Positions 54,795-64,000 of a DNA stretch of 64,000 nucleotides are shown piece after piece; within the stretch, counting starts at the first letter, position 1; every line of letters starts with the position of its first letter. The position numbers and the translations under genes were made by a program. This stretch comes from Bradyrhizobium sp. CIAT3101 (GTDB lineage: Bacteria > Pseudomonadota > Alphaproteobacteria > Rhizobiales > Xanthobacteraceae). The notes below the pieces were generated by a model, which searched no databases, was not told the origin of the DNA, and saw nothing but the letters and a program-made list of their open reading frames with translations. The stretch lies in the NCBI RefSeq assembly GCF_029714945.1, contig NZ_CP121634.1, positions 6,035,001-6,099,000 on the forward strand, in the 5' to 3' direction.

Positions 54795-56453
54795 CTACGC
54801 CGCAACGTTCGACAGGAAGCGATCCACCGACGAACGCAACTGCGTGGCCTGGCTGGACAGGTCGTGAGCCGTGGCAAGAACGACGTCGGCGGTGCGATTG
54901 GCGTTGTCGGTCGCCTCGGCCGTTCCGGCGATGCTGCGCGCGACCAGGGCGGTGCCCGACGCCGCCTGCCCGATATTCCTGGAGATCTCGCCGGCCGCCG
55001 CGTTTTGCTGGCTGACCGCAGCCGCGATCCTGCCGGTGAAGCCGTCGATATCGCCGATGATCAACGCGATGGCACCGACATTGTCGACGGCCTCTCGCGT
55101 CGCCGACTGCACCTCGGTGATCTGGCTCGAAATCTCCTCCGTCGCCTTTGCCGTCTGCGTCGCCAGCGCCTTCACTTCCGACGCGACGACCGCGAAGCCC
55201 CTGCCCGCTTCGCCGGCCCGTGCCGCTTCGATCGTGGCGTTGAGCGCGAGCAGATTGGTTTGCCCTGCGATGGTCCTGATGAAGCCGACCACCTCGTCGA
55301 TCTGCTGGGCGGCACTGGCGAGCCTGCCGATGGTCTGGTTGGCGGCTTCCGCCATGCCGGATGCACGCTGCACGATGGTGGTCGCATCCGCCAGTTGGGA
55401 CGTGATGGCCTGGACGGATTGGCCGAGCTGACTTGCAGCCGACGCCACCGTCTGGACGTTCGCGGAGGTCTCCTTCGCCGTCGAAGCCGCCTCGTTCGAC
55501 TGCGTGCCCGCATTCCTTGCGGCGGAGGCGAGCCCCTGTGCGGTGTCCGTCAACTCGCCGGTCATGCGAGCGGTGTTGCTCATGACCTCGCTGAAAGCGG
55601 AACGGAAGGCATCGATCTCGGCCTCCAGACGCTGCCGATGACCGGACTGCTCCGCACTGCTCTGGTCCTTGGCAGCGATCAATGCCAGATCGTCATCGGC
55701 ACGGGTCTTCAGGCTCGCCTGCATGACAGCGAGCGACTTCAGCAGGCGCCCGAGCTCATCGCGACGACGCACCGCGATATCATCGGTGAAATTGCCGGCG
55801 GCGACGCGTTCGGCGACCCGAACCGCCGCAGAGATCGGCCGGCTCATCGAGTACGAGAATGCGAGCGCGATCATCAGCCCGATCGCGACGGTTCCGACGG
55901 CGACCGACAGCATCGTCGTGCGGGCCGCCTCCACGTCTTTCTCCGCCGCCATCCGATATTCATAACCGTACGCGGCCACCAGCTCGACCAGGTCGTCGAT
56001 CGAGGCCATCAGCCGATCGCCTTGCTCCGCCAGCAGGAAGCTGGTCGGAATCTCCGTCGCGCCACCGGGCGACGGCTTCAGGATTTTGAGCGCGGCGGTC
56101 GACCAGTCCCTGAGCTGGCTTTCGGTCTTCTCGCGGGCAGCAGAAACGTTGGGCGTCGCGGCGCGTTCACGCACGACGTTCAGGTCCTCGGCACTCTCGC
56201 GGATCAGCGACTCGAACTTTGCGACTGTTTCGCGGGAGCTGCCCGCAACCAAGCCTCGCTGAAGCATCAGGCGCGCCTCGTGCAACGCCGCGTGAGCGGA
56301 ACGCGCGTGGTTGATCCCCATCAATGGGCCGTCATAGAGACGGACCACCATGTCGCCGGAATTGCCGATGGCGCGAATGCCATAGAACGCGATGCCGCAG
56401 GCCAGGAGAAGCACGACACTGAAGGCACCGAAAATCTTGTAGCGTATCGACAT
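54795..56453 (-). CDS. Methyl-accepting chemotaxis protein
   Basis: A 552-residue receptor. TM1 lies at about 5-27, a four-helix-bundle periplasmic sensor at about 30-180, TM2 at about 182-202, HAMP at about 203-255, then a long cytoplasmic signalling hairpin. The highly conserved tip reads [19 protein letters not shown] followed by [15 protein letters not shown]. There is no C-terminal pentapeptide for methyltransferase docking. ATG at 56453 is chosen because GGAG is seven bases upstream; TTG at 56459 is unlikely. The ligand is not predictable. No che genes are nearby. Confidence 0.93.
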   Translation of the reverse strand: MSIRYKIFGAFSVVLLLACGIAFYGIRAIGNSGDMVVRLYDGPLMGINHARSAHAALHEARLMLQRGLVAGSSRETVAKFESLIRESAEDLNVVRERAATPNVSAAREKTESQLRDWSTAALKILKPSPGGATEIPTSFLLAEQGDRLMASIDDLVELVAAYGYEYRMAAEKDVEAARTTMLSVAVGTVAIGLMIALAFSYSMSRPISAAVRVAERVAAGNFTDDIAVRRRDELGRLLKSLAVMQASLKTRADDDLALIAAKDQSSAEQSGHRQRLEAEIDAFRSAFSEVMSNTARMTGELTDTAQGLASAARNAGTQSNEAASTAKETSANVQTVASAASQLGQSVQAITSQLADATTIVQRASGMAEAANQTIGRLASAAQQIDEVVGFIRTIAGQTNLLALNATIEAARAGEAGRGFAVVASEVKALATQTAKATEEISSQITEVQSATREAVDNVGAIALIIGDIDGFTGRIAAAVSQQNAAAGEISRNIGQAASGTALVARSIAGTAEATDNANRTADVVLATAHDLSSQATQLRSSVDRFLSNVAA

Positions 56454-56537
56454 CGTCAATCTCCGGCGCTTCGGTTAGAGCGTTTTCGAGCGAAGTGGGT
56501 ACCGGTTCGCGTGAAGAAAACGCGTCAAACAAAAATT

Positions 56538-56858
56538 CTAGTCCGTCACCTTGACCATCATCTTCATGCGCGGATGAATGGCGCAGATCACCTGCACATC
56601 GCCCGCCTCCTTGAAGGTGACATCCGTCGAAGTGCCGGGCGCCTGCGATCCCAGATTGAACTCGTTGCCCTTGGTGGCGGACATGATGTTGTGCGGAACG
56701 GTGTCGTCGTTGAGGAAGGTGACGGCGTCACCTTTCTTGACCGAGACGCTCTCGGTGGAGAAAACCCGCCCCTGCTGGTGGATCACCTCGGTGGCGGCAT
56801 AGGCGCCGACCGAGAAGCCGGCGGCGATCACGCAAGTAAACAGAGCGATTGTGCGCAT
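56538..56858 (-). CDS. Small cupredoxin (type-1 copper protein)
   Basis: A 106-residue exported protein: signal peptide (about 1-21), then a plastocyanin-like fold. The copper ligands are visible as H56 in TVPHNIMS and C92, H95 and M98 in ICAIHPRMKM. It should act as a periplasmic electron carrier. It starts 17 bp after the stop of the diheme peroxidase gene and is likely co-transcribed, so it is a good candidate electron donor to that enzyme; the pairing is inferred. Confidence 0.9.
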   Translation of the reverse strand: MRTIALFTCVIAAGFSVGAYAATEVIHQQGRVFSTESVSVKKGDAVTFLNDDTVPHNIMSATKGNEFNLGSQAPGTSTDVTFKEAGDVQVICAIHPRMKMMVKVTD

Positions 56859-56875
56859 GGAAGTATCCTTCGAGT

Positions 56876-57961
56876 TCAGCGTGGGAGGACCGGCACGGCC
56901 GTGGGTTCGAGATTGCTGGTCAGCGTCTTGAGGAATGCGACGAGGTCGGCCTTGTCCTGCGCTGTCAGCTCGAGCGGACGCATGAGATCGGATCGGCTCG
57001 GACGGTCCACGCCGCCATGATCATAATGATCGATGACGGCTTCGAGCGTGGCGAGCGAACCGTCATGCATGAAGGGACTGCGACGGTCGATCTCGCGCAG
57101 GCCCGGCGTCTTGAACGCGTGCTGCATCTTGATGACATCGCGCAGATATTCGCCGCGGCCGATATCGCTGCTCGGCAGCCCGATATCCTGAAAACCCTCA
57201 TTGGTGAAGTTCCAGCCCTCGTGGCACGCGGCGCATTGCGCCTTGCCGTTGAACACGGCGAACCCGCGCTTGGCCGCTTCGGAGATGGCCTTTTCGTTGC
57301 CTTCGATCCAGGAGTCGAACGGCGCGCGCTCCGAGACCACGGTGCGCTCATAGGTGGCGATCGCTTGCGCCAGCGTCTTCGCTTTCAAGCCCTGCCCGGG
57401 AAAGCTCTCCTCGAACATCGGCTTGTATTCGGGAATGCTCGCCAGCCGCGCCATCAGATCGTCGAGCTTCATGTTCATCTCGCCGGGCGACTGGATCGGA
57501 CCGAGCGCCTGCTCTTCGAGCGTCGGAAGCCGTCCGTCCCACATGAAGATTGCGCTCCAGGCGGCGTTGACGATTGTCGGCGAATGGCGGCCGAGCTTGG
57601 CCATGCCGTGACCGACGCCGACCGCGAGCCCGTCGCCCCAACCGAAACCGGGACTATGGCAGCTTGCGCATGACTGCGCGGAGCTCACCGACAGGCGCGT
57701 ATCGAAATAGAGCTTCTTGCCGAGAGCGGCCTTCTCGGGCGTATACGGATTGTCCTTCGGAAACGGGATCGAGGCGGGCCTGCGGTACTGCGACTTCAGC
57801 GCGTCGATGCCGCTCGGCGCCTTCTGTGTGATCTCGACCTTGCGGCTTTCACCGACCACGGCGGCGCCATAACCGATCGTGCTGAAACCGAGAGCGCCGA
57901 GCACGGCCGATGCGATCGTTCCGGCAACAATGCACGCGCGAAAGGAGCCCGGCGCCGGCAT
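56876..57961 (-). CDS. Diheme cytochrome c peroxidase (CcpA/MauG family)
   Basis: A 361-residue exported protein with an N-terminal hydrophobic signal (about 10-33) and two heme c sites: C98-A-S-C101-H102 and C243-A-A-C246-H247. Around these lie RLSVSSAQSCASCH, GRHSPTIVNAAW, FMWDGRLPTLEEQA and SPFMHDGSLATLEAVIDHYD, all typical of bacterial diheme peroxidases, which reduce H2O2 in the periplasm using a small electron carrier. MauG-type oxidases are an alternative. ATG at 57961 follows GGGGGGAA. A perfect 6-bp inverted repeat lies about 18 nt upstream of the start. Confidence 0.92.
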   Translation of the reverse strand: MPAPGSFRACIVAGTIASAVLGALGFSTIGYGAAVVGESRKVEITQKAPSGIDALKSQYRRPASIPFPKDNPYTPEKAALGKKLYFDTRLSVSSAQSCASCHSPGFGWGDGLAVGVGHGMAKLGRHSPTIVNAAWSAIFMWDGRLPTLEEQALGPIQSPGEMNMKLDDLMARLASIPEYKPMFEESFPGQGLKAKTLAQAIATYERTVVSERAPFDSWIEGNEKAISEAAKRGFAVFNGKAQCAACHEGWNFTNEGFQDIGLPSSDIGRGEYLRDVIKMQHAFKTPGLREIDRRSPFMHDGSLATLEAVIDHYDHGGVDRPSRSDLMRPLELTAQDKADLVAFLKTLTSNLEPTAVPVLPR

Positions 57962-57979
57962 GCAAATTCCCCCCAGAAG

Positions 57980-57997
57980 GGTGTCATTTGCGACACC
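57980..57997 (-). promoter_or_regulatory. Inverted repeat in the leader of the cytochrome c peroxidase gene
   Basis: GGTGTC-ATTTGC-GACACC is a perfect 6-6-6 inverted repeat just upstream of the Shine-Dalgarno sequence of the peroxidase gene. It could be an operator or a small mRNA hairpin. There is no supporting evidence beyond position and symmetry. Confidence 0.3.
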
Positions 57998-58186
57998 GAA
58001 AAATCCGCAACGAAACGAATCCGTTCAGAAACATGACGAACGTATCGGCAAATCATTAAATAAGAATGGTGCGGCCTTGTCGATTTTCGGCAATTCCGCA
58101 AGCAGAAAGTGCAGGAAGAATCGGCAACAACCGGGACGTGGCGCGGTATCGATGACAGGACGAACGACCGGGCTGCCGTGTCGCGT

Positions 58187-58565
58187 TCACTCGAACCAGC
58201 CGCGCCGCTTGAACCAGATCAAGGGCAGCACGCCGCTCGCGATGATGGCCAACAGCGACAACGGATAACCGAACGTCCAGCTCAGCTCCGGCATGTTCTT
58301 GAAGTTCATGCCCCAGACACCGACCAGGATCGTGGGCGGCACGCCGACCACGGAGACGATCGTCAGGATCTTGAACAGCTCGTTCTGCTGGATGTTGATG
58401 AAGCCCAGCACCGCATCGAGCAGCAGCCGGATCTTGTCCGACAATCGCGTCTCGTAGTCGCAGGCGGGTGAACACGCACATGCCGTTTTCGAGGCTGTCG
58501 TCGGACGGCCACCTGTGCAGTTTCAGCAATGGCCGAACTCCGTCTGCCCTCGCGCTGGATCGCAC
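58187..58565 (-). pseudogene. Remnant of a CorA-type magnesium/cobalt transporter
   Basis: The frame ending at 58187 encodes the C-terminal end of a CorA protein: SDKIRLLLDAVLGFINIQQN, then the pore signature GMN in VGVWGMNFKNMPELSW, the second membrane helix, and a basic end (FKRRGWFE). Upstream, this frame has no ATG or GTG start and meets a stop codon within about 40 codons. A plausible continuation (LLKLHRWPSDDSLENGMCVF) is in another frame, pointing to a frameshift near 58465. The large N-terminal domain of CorA is absent. CorA proteins form pentameric ion channels; this fragment is unlikely to function. Confidence 0.75.
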
Positions 58566-58890
58566 GGCCTACGGCCATCCTGCGCCGGGCTAACGCATGA
58601 GGGTTCCAAACGTTCAACGTCGGGGGATCGATGGACGGGGCGCCCTCACATGACAACGCGCGGTCTTCTTCGACGATGCCATCATGCCCCTGTTTTGCCC
58701 GACGGGTCAAATCCACCGCGGATTCGCGCAAGCCATCGAGCAGGTCGCACAAGCCATTGAAGGCACTGGCCCGGGCTACTGTGCATGGGGTTGTTTCGCA
58801 GATCTTGTTCGATGCAGCCAAAAAAAATGACCTCTCCCGGATGGGGAGAGGTCAAAATCGAGTTGTCGGATTTGACTTCGGTGACCAGGT
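58566..58890. other. Region without a convincing gene
   Basis: This stretch follows the CorA remnant and ends with the terminator of the ABC transporter operon. Short open frames exist on both strands but none has a family match, a good ribosome binding site or neighbour coupling. It may hold further decayed sequence of the CorA gene; I could not align it by eye. Confidence 0.4.
58820..58853 (-). terminator. Rho-independent terminator of the peptide/nickel-type ABC operon
   Basis: On the minus strand GACCTCTCCCC (complement of 58843-58853) pairs with GGGAGAGGTC (complement of 58829-58838) across a short loop, followed by ATTTTTTTT (complement of 58820-58828). It begins about 38 bp after the stop of the substrate-binding gene. 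The stem sequence is the same CCTCTCC/GGAGAGG module found at the ends of the repeat at 54603-54760. Confidence 0.9.
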
Positions 58891-60384
58891 CTACTCCCAG
58901 GACCAGGCCGAGAAATCGTTCTCGAACTGCGGGACTTCCTTCCAGACGCCCTTCAGCTTCTTGTTGATGACCGTCGGCCATTGCGGTTGGAACAGGAAGC
59001 CGGCCACCGCGTCGGTCGCCAGCATCTTCTGGGCATCGCCGAGCAGCTTTGCGCGGCCGGCCTCATCGGGCGTCGACACGACCTGCTTGTAGAGCGCGTT
59101 GAAGGCGTCGCTGTTGTAGCCGAGATAGAAGTCGGGCTCGGTCAGCTTGACGAGATCGAACGGCTCGACATGGGAGACGATGGTGAGGTCGTAATTATGC
59201 GGCCCGTTCGGAGCAAAAGCCTGCGACAGCCACTGCGCCCACTCGACGTTCTCGATCTTGGCGTTGATGCCGACCTTGGCGAGCTGGGCTGCGAGGATCT
59301 CGCCGCCCTGCCGCGCGTAAGGCGGCGGCGGCAGCTTCAGGCTGAGTTCGAGCGGCGCGGTGACGCCGGCTTCAGCCAGCAGCTTCTTCGCCTTCTCGGG
59401 GTCGTAAGGGTTGACGGCGGTGGTGTCGACATAGCCGAGCGAGCCCGGCGTGTAGAAGCTGCCGATCGGCGTGCCGAAACCTTCGACCGCGCCGTCGATC
59501 ATCGCCTTGCGGTCGATAGCGGCGAGGATCGCGCGGCGCACCCGCACGTCGTCGAGCGGCTTCTTCTTCTCGTTGATGGCGACGATGGTCTTGGCCTTGG
59601 AGCCGCCGACCAGCACGGTAAAGCGCGGATCGCTCTTGAACTGCGCGACGCCGCGGGTGGTGACGCGCGGGAACGCATCGACGTCACCGGACAGCAGAGC
59701 CGCGATCTGCGCGGCGGGATCGCCGATGAAGCGGATCGTCACCTTGGACAGCTTGATCGCGGACGCGTTGCGATAGTCGGCCCATTTGTTCAGCGTGAGC
59801 GAGGAGCCCTTGACCCAGGCGCCCAGCTGGTACGGCCCGGTGCCGACCGGCTGGGTCACGTTGGTCGCAGCGCTCTTCGGCTCGACGATCGAGCCGCTCG
59901 CCTGCCCCAGCAGGAACGGCAGGTTCGGCTCGGGATATTTCAGCGTGAGCGCAATCGTCTCGGCGTCGGGCGCATCGATCTTCTCGAAAGCCTGGAACAG
60001 GCTCTTGTCCTTGTTGGTGCTGTTCGCGGCCGCGTTGCGCTCGAACGAGAATTTGACGGCCGCGGAATCGAACGCCTCGCCGTTCTGGAATTTGACGCCC
60101 TTGCGCAGCTTGAACGTATAGGTCTTCAGGTCGGGCGACGCGGTCCAGCTCTCGGCGAGCAGCGGCGCGACCGAGCCGTCCTCGTTGATCTTGGTCAGGG
60201 TCTCGTAGATGTTGTAGAGCGTGACCTCGGCGATCGCGGCGGCGGCTGCGTTGGTGGGATCGAGCCCCGGCGGCTCCAGCGTCATGCCCATGACGACGCT
60301 GTCCTTCTTGCTCTGCGCCAGCACCGGCAGCGGCGCCGCGGCCAATGCTGCGGCAAAAGCGACGATCGTTAGCTTCTTCAACAT
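58891..60384 (-). CDS. Extracellular substrate-binding protein, family 5 (peptide/nickel/opine type)
   Basis: A 497-residue periplasmic binding protein with a signal peptide (MLKKLTIVAFAAALAAAPLPVLAQ) and the SBP_bac_5 pattern. Typical stretches are VVMGMTLEPPGLDPTN, VTLYNIYETLTKINEDG, TYTFKLRKGVKFQNGEAFDS and the later NVTQPVGTGPYQLGAW. Family members bind di- or oligopeptides, opines, nickel chelates or glutathione. It is the last gene of a five-gene operon, 58 bp after the second ATPase gene, and is followed by a strong terminator. The ligand cannot be read from sequence alone. Confidence 0.92.
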   Translation of the reverse strand: MLKKLTIVAFAAALAAAPLPVLAQSKKDSVVMGMTLEPPGLDPTNAAAAAIAEVTLYNIYETLTKINEDGSVAPLLAESWTASPDLKTYTFKLRKGVKFQNGEAFDSAAVKFSFERNAAANSTNKDKSLFQAFEKIDAPDAETIALTLKYPEPNLPFLLGQASGSIVEPKSAATNVTQPVGTGPYQLGAWVKGSSLTLNKWADYRNASAIKLSKVTIRFIGDPAAQIAALLSGDVDAFPRVTTRGVAQFKSDPRFTVLVGGSKAKTIVAINEKKKPLDDVRVRRAILAAIDRKAMIDGAVEGFGTPIGSFYTPGSLGYVDTTAVNPYDPEKAKKLLAEAGVTAPLELSLKLPPPPYARQGGEILAAQLAKVGINAKIENVEWAQWLSQAFAPNGPHNYDLTIVSHVEPFDLVKLTEPDFYLGYNSDAFNALYKQVVSTPDEAGRAKLLGDAQKMLATDAVAGFLFQPQWPTVINKKLKGVWKEVPQFENDFSAWSWE

Positions 60385-60442
60385 GCCTAACTCCCCGGCC
60401 TTCTTCTGTATTCCTGAGGCTACGCCAATCCTGCGGGCGACA

Positions 60443-61447
60443 TTAGCCTTCCATACCCGCCTGCGGCAATGCCATCACGGCCTCCGCCTTGTGGCAGGCG
60501 GCGAGATGTCCCTCGCCCACCCTGCGTAGCAAGGGCGGAACCTCGCGGCAATGCTGGTCGGCGAGCGGGCAGCGCGCCACATAGGGGCATCCGGTCGCAG
60601 CCGCCGATTGCGAGGCGATCGCCTGGACCCCGCGCCGCCGCCGGCCGCCGCCGGCACGTGCCCGCGGCACCGCGTCCAATAGCGCCCGCGTATAGGGATG
60701 GGCGCAGCGCTCGAACAGATCTTCGGGGCGCCCCTGCTCGACCACCCGGCCGAGATACATCACCGCGACCTCGTCGCAGAGATAGTCCACGACAGCGAGG
60801 TCGTGGCTGATCAGGATGTAGCTCAGCCCAAACTGCTGCTGCAGGTCCTGCATCAGGTTCAGCACCTGGGCCTGCACGGAGACATCGAGCGCAGAGACGG
60901 GCTCGTCCGCGACGATCAGCTTCGGCTGGGTGATCAGCGCACGCGCAATCGCGATGCGCTGGCGCTGTCCGCCCGAAAACTCGTGCGGATACTTGTCCAT
61001 GTCCGCATCGCGCAAGCCGACCTGCTTCAGCACCGCGGCGACGCGGGAACGGAACGTGCTGCGGTCGGCATCATCGAGCACGGTGAGCGGCTCGGCGACG
61101 ATGCGCGCAATGGTCTGGCGTGGATCGAGCGATCCATAGGGATCCTGGAACACCATCTGGAAATCGCGCCGCGCACGGCGCAATTCATCGGGAGAGATGC
61201 GGTTGAGATCGCGGCCGAGCAGCGTGACCTGTCCCGCGGCCGGCCGCTCCAGCGCCATCACGACGCGCGCAAAGGTGGATTTGCCGGAGCCGGACTCGCC
61301 GACGATGCCGAGGCTCTTGCCGGCCTGGACCTGCACGCTGACGCCATTGAGCGCCCGCACCTGTCCCGGTGGACGGAACAGGCTTTCGCGCGGCAGCGTG
61401 TAACGCTGCTCGAGATCTTTGACGTCGAGAAGCGGAGCTGCGGTCAT
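60443..61447 (-). CDS. ABC transporter ATP-binding protein, DppF/OppF type
   Basis: A 334-residue ATPase with Walker A GESGSGKST, Q-loop region FQDPYGSLDPR, signature SGGQRQRIAIARAL, Walker B LIVADEPVSALD and switch histidine in ILISHD. The C-terminal oligopeptide-transporter extension has the cysteine cluster CPYVARCPLADQHC, which in relatives can bind a 4Fe-4S cluster. ATG at 61447 overlaps the stop of the DppD-type gene by four bases (ATGA). It energises transport together with that paralogue. Confidence 0.93.
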   Translation of the reverse strand: MTAAPLLDVKDLEQRYTLPRESLFRPPGQVRALNGVSVQVQAGKSLGIVGESGSGKSTFARVVMALERPAAGQVTLLGRDLNRISPDELRRARRDFQMVFQDPYGSLDPRQTIARIVAEPLTVLDDADRSTFRSRVAAVLKQVGLRDADMDKYPHEFSGGQRQRIAIARALITQPKLIVADEPVSALDVSVQAQVLNLMQDLQQQFGLSYILISHDLAVVDYLCDEVAVMYLGRVVEQGRPEDLFERCAHPYTRALLDAVPRARAGGGRRRRGVQAIASQSAAATGCPYVARCPLADQHCREVPPLLRRVGEGHLAACHKAEAVMALPQAGMEG

Positions 61448-62457
61448 GCTGACAGCGCCCCGACATTCGCGGCCATCGAGACATCGGTGCGGACACAGCG
61501 CACGACATGCGCGGGGCCGACCTCGACCATCGGCGGCAGCGCCGCGCGGCATTTGTCCTCGACCAGCGGACAGCGCTCGCCGAAGGCACAGCCAGCCGGC
61601 AGATCGGCGAGCTCCGGCACCGTGCCCGAGATCGTCGTCAGCCGCGTCCCCTTGCGCGCACCGAGCCGCGGACGCGCGCGGAACAGGCCCTGCGTATAGG
61701 GATGGCCCATGCGGCGGAACACCTCGTCGGTCGGCCCGCTCTCGACGACCGTGCCGCCATACATCACCATCATGCGCTGCACGTTCTCGGCGATGACGCC
61801 AAGATCATGCGAGATCAGGATCATCGACATGCCGCGCTCCTCGACGAGGTCGGCGATGAGATCGAGGATCTGGCCCTGGATGGTGACGTCGAGCGCCGTG
61901 GTCGGCTCGTCCGCGATCAGGAGATCCGGCTCGCAGGCCAGCGCCATCGCAATCGTGACGCGCTGGCGCTGGCCGCCCGAGAACTGGTGCGGATAGGCAT
62001 CGATGCGCTTGGCGGGATCAGGCAGCCCGACGCGGTCGAGCAACGCGATCGCCTCCCTGCGCGCCTGCGCGGCGGAATATTTCTTGTGACGCCGCAGCGG
62101 CTCGGCGACCTGATGGCCGATCGTGTGCATCGGGTTGAGCGCCGTCATCGGCTCCTGGAAGATCATGCTGATGCGGTTGCCGCGCAAGCCGCAATATTCC
62201 GCGTCCGGCAGCCGCGCGAGCTCGCGTCCATCCAGCTTGATGCTGCCGGTGATATCAGCGCTGTCCGGCAGCAATCCCATCAGCGACAGCGCCGTGACCG
62301 ACTTGCCGCAGCCGGATTCGCCGACGAGCCCGAGCGTCTCGCCGCGCTTCAGCGCAAAACTGACGCCGCGCACGGCCTGCGCCGGGCCGCGGCTGGTGTT
62401 GAGGCGGACGCCGAGATTGTCGACCTCGATCAGCGGCATGGTTGCGGGATCAGCCAT
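61444..62457 (-). CDS. ABC transporter ATP-binding protein, DppD/OppD type
   Basis: A 337-residue ATPase with Walker [22 protein letters not shown], signature [14 protein letters not shown], Walker [13 protein letters not shown] and ISHDLGV. The C-terminal domain has the cysteine cluster [14 protein letters not shown]. It begins two bases after the stop of the upstream permease gene, so the operon is tightly packed. It forms a heterodimer with the DppF-type subunit by family analogy. Confidence 0.93.
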   Translation of the reverse strand: MADPATMPLIEVDNLGVRLNTSRGPAQAVRGVSFALKRGETLGLVGESGCGKSVTALSLMGLLPDSADITGSIKLDGRELARLPDAEYCGLRGNRISMIFQEPMTALNPMHTIGHQVAEPLRRHKKYSAAQARREAIALLDRVGLPDPAKRIDAYPHQFSGGQRQRVTIAMALACEPDLLIADEPTTALDVTIQGQILDLIADLVEERGMSMILISHDLGVIAENVQRMMVMYGGTVVESGPTDEVFRRMGHPYTQGLFRARPRLGARKGTRLTTISGTVPELADLPAGCAFGERCPLVEDKCRAALPPMVEVGPAHVVRCVRTDVSMAANVGALSA

Positions 62458-62459
62458 CG

Positions 62460-63353
62460 TTACCGCTCCCGCGCCAGTCTGGGATCGAGCAGATCGCGCA
62501 AGCCGTCACCGAGCAGGTTGAGGCCGAGCACCGCGATCGCGATCGCCGCACCCGGGTAGACCGCGAGCATCGGCGACTGGAACAGCATGGTCTGCGCATC
62601 GTTCAGCATGCGGCCCCAGGACGGCTGCGGCGGCTGCGTGCCGAGGCCGAGATAGGACAGCGCCGCCTCGGCGAGAATGGCGAGCGCGAACTGGATGGTC
62701 GCCTGCACGATCAGGATCGACAGGATGTTCGGCAGCACATGCTCGATGGTGATGCGGAAAGCGCCCTTCCCCGAGGCACGCGCCGCCAGCACGAATTCAC
62801 GCGCCCAGATCGCATTGGCCGAGCCGCGCGTCAGCCGGGTCAAGGTCGGGATCTGGAAGATGCCGATCGCAATGATCGAGGTCAGCATGCCTGGCCCCGC
62901 GACCGCGGCGAGCATGATCGCGGAGAGCACGGCAGGAAAGGCGAAGGTGAAGTCGGAGAAGCGCATGATGACCTCTTCGGTCCAACCGCGCTTGGCCGAC
63001 GCGATCAGACCAAGGCAGACGCCGAAGGTGAGACCGATGCTGACCGCGATGATGCCGACCAGGATGGTCGAGCGGGCGCCGGCGAGCAACAGCGAGACGA
63101 TATCCCGGCCGAAGGAGTCGGTGCCGAGCCAGTGCGCGGCCGAGGGCGGCCGGAGTTTCGAGGCGATGTCGATCTCGTAGGGCGACCACGGCGTCCACAC
63201 CAGCGAGAGCGCGGCCGACGCGACCACCAGCAGGCTGAGCACGCCGCCCAGCACAAAACTGCGATGGCGCAGCGCGCGGCCCCAGAAAGTCTTGGCCGGC
63301 AGGGGACGCGTTGCGACCGGCGCATCAACCGAACTTGTCAGGGGCGCGCTCAC
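62460..63353 (-). CDS. ABC transporter permease, DppC/OppC type
   Basis: A 297-residue inner-membrane permease: cytoplasmic N-tail, TM1 (about 33-52), the periplasmic motif [12 protein letters not shown], then five more membrane segments with the coupling loop [20 protein letters not shown] that contacts the ATPase. GTG at 63353 overlaps the stop of the DppB-type gene (GTGA). The motif LGTDxxGRD is diagnostic of this subunit. Confidence 0.93.
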   Translation of the reverse strand: MSAPLTSSVDAPVATRPLPAKTFWGRALRHRSFVLGGVLSLLVVASAALSLVWTPWSPYEIDIASKLRPPSAAHWLGTDSFGRDIVSLLLAGARSTILVGIIAVSIGLTFGVCLGLIASAKRGWTEEVIMRFSDFTFAFPAVLSAIMLAAVAGPGMLTSIIAIGIFQIPTLTRLTRGSANAIWAREFVLAARASGKGAFRITIEHVLPNILSILIVQATIQFALAILAEAALSYLGLGTQPPQPSWGRMLNDAQTMLFQSPMLAVYPGAAIAIAVLGLNLLGDGLRDLLDPRLARER

Positions 63354-64000
63354 AGGTCGTGCACCTTGATGCGGGGATCGATGAAAGCATAGAGCACGTC
63401 GACCACGAAATTGACGATGACGACCATGGCAGCCAGCAGCATCACGCAATTGCGCACCACGATCAGGTCTCGGTTGGCGATCGACTGGAAGATCAGGCGG
63501 CCGAGGCCCGGCAAATAGAACACGTTCTCGATGACGATGGTGCCGGCGAGCAGGTTGGCGAATTGCAGGCCCATCACCGTCATCACGGGGATCATCGCAT
63601 TGCGCAGCACGTGGCTCCACAGCACTTCGCGCTTGCCGAGCCCTTTGGCGCGCGCGGTGCGAACGAAATCTTCGCGCAGCACTTCGAGTACGGCCGAGCG
63701 GGTGACCCGGGCGAGGATCGCGGCCTGCACCACGGCAAGCGAGATCGACGGCAGCAGCAGCGATTTGACGCCGGGCCAGATACCGTCATCCCAACCGGCG
63801 AAGCCGCCTGCCGAGAGCCATTGCAGCCGCACGGCGAACAGGAGGACCAGGAGAATCGCAAACCAGAAGTTCGGCAGCGCGATGCCGATCTGGGTCAGCG
63901 ACATCACGCCGACGTCGCCGAGCTTGTTGTGGTTGGCCGCGGTGTAGATGCCGGCCGAGAGCGCCAGCACCACCGTGATGAGCATCGACATGATCGCGAG
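63350..64000 (-). CDS. ABC transporter permease, DppB/OppB type (5' part beyond window)
   Basis: 217 codons of a DppB-type permease are visible; the N-terminal part lies past the right edge of the window. Membrane segments and the coupling loop VLREDFVRTARAKGLGKREV and HVLRNAMIPVMTVMGLQ are present, with the typical C-terminal end FVDVLYAFIDPRIKV. It is the first gene of the operon seen here. Any promoter or further upstream gene is outside the window. Confidence 0.9.
   Translation of the reverse strand, partial: LAIMSMLITVVLALSAGIYTAANHNKLGDVGVMSLTQIGIALPNFWFAILLVLLFAVRLQWLSAGGFAGWDDGIWPGVKSLLLPSISLAVVQAAILARVTRSAVLEVLREDFVRTARAKGLGKREVLWSHVLRNAMIPVMTVMGLQFANLLAGTIVIENVFYLPGLGRLIFQSIANRDLIVVRNCVMLLAAMVVIVNFVVDVLYAFIDPRIKVHDL

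Noticed and set aside
58363..58821. A 152-codon minus-strand frame upstream of the CorA remnant
   Set aside because: Its end overlaps the CorA fragment in the wrong frame and the rest has no family match; it was not counted as a gene.

Overview
The window reads as chromosomal DNA of a high-GC alphaproteobacterium, most likely Bradyrhizobium or a close relative. The reasons are strong GC bias at third codon positions, dense ATGA/GTGA-coupled operons, the aerobic (cobalt-late) cobalamin pathway in Pseudomonas denitrificans/rhizobial style with cobE, cobF, cobG, cobN, cobW and bluB, and intergenic palindromes of a type common in that group. This taxonomic call is an inference from gene content; no rRNA or tRNA gene was seen.

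Left part (1-26.7 kb): a partial Asp/Glu-racemase-family gene, then a PepSY membrane protein and a TonB-dependent receptor whose mRNA leader carries a cobalamin riboswitch. After that comes an almost complete B12 locus. A leftward operon with its own cobalamin riboswitch encodes a DUF1636 five-cysteine protein, CobW, CobN, CobG, CobH, CobI and CobJ. A second leftward block encodes CobL, CobE, CobM, CobB, CobA, CobF and CobT. The two blocks are separated only by cobK on the opposite strand, which overlaps both neighbours, so the layout resembles a noncontiguous operon. Rightward cobO-cobQ, leftward cbiB-cobD, rightward cobU-cobS-bluB and a CobC-type phosphatase complete the pathway from uroporphyrinogen III to adenosylcobalamin. 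The CobS/CobT-type AAA subunits of cobaltochelatase are not in the window. Both riboswitches are followed by a hairpin that would bury the ribosome binding site, which suggests translational control.

Middle (26.8-46 kb): a leftward two-partner secretion locus with a 255-residue secreted protein of unknown function, a single 16.6-kb gene for a 5,535-residue filamentous adhesin, and its TpsB outer-membrane transporter.

Right part (46-64 kb): a Tat-type periplasmic binding protein translationally coupled to a hybrid histidine kinase (no permease or ATPase nearby); an exported alpha/beta hydrolase; a small lower-GC island with a barstar-like gene and an overlapping small gene that may be immunity genes; a LysR regulator divergent from an MhqO/MhqD-like pair with two spaced dyads in the shared promoter; a 158-bp palindromic repeat; a chemotaxis receptor; a cupredoxin and diheme cytochrome c peroxidase pair; a CorA remnant; and a peptide/nickel-type ABC transporter operon whose first permease gene runs off the right edge.
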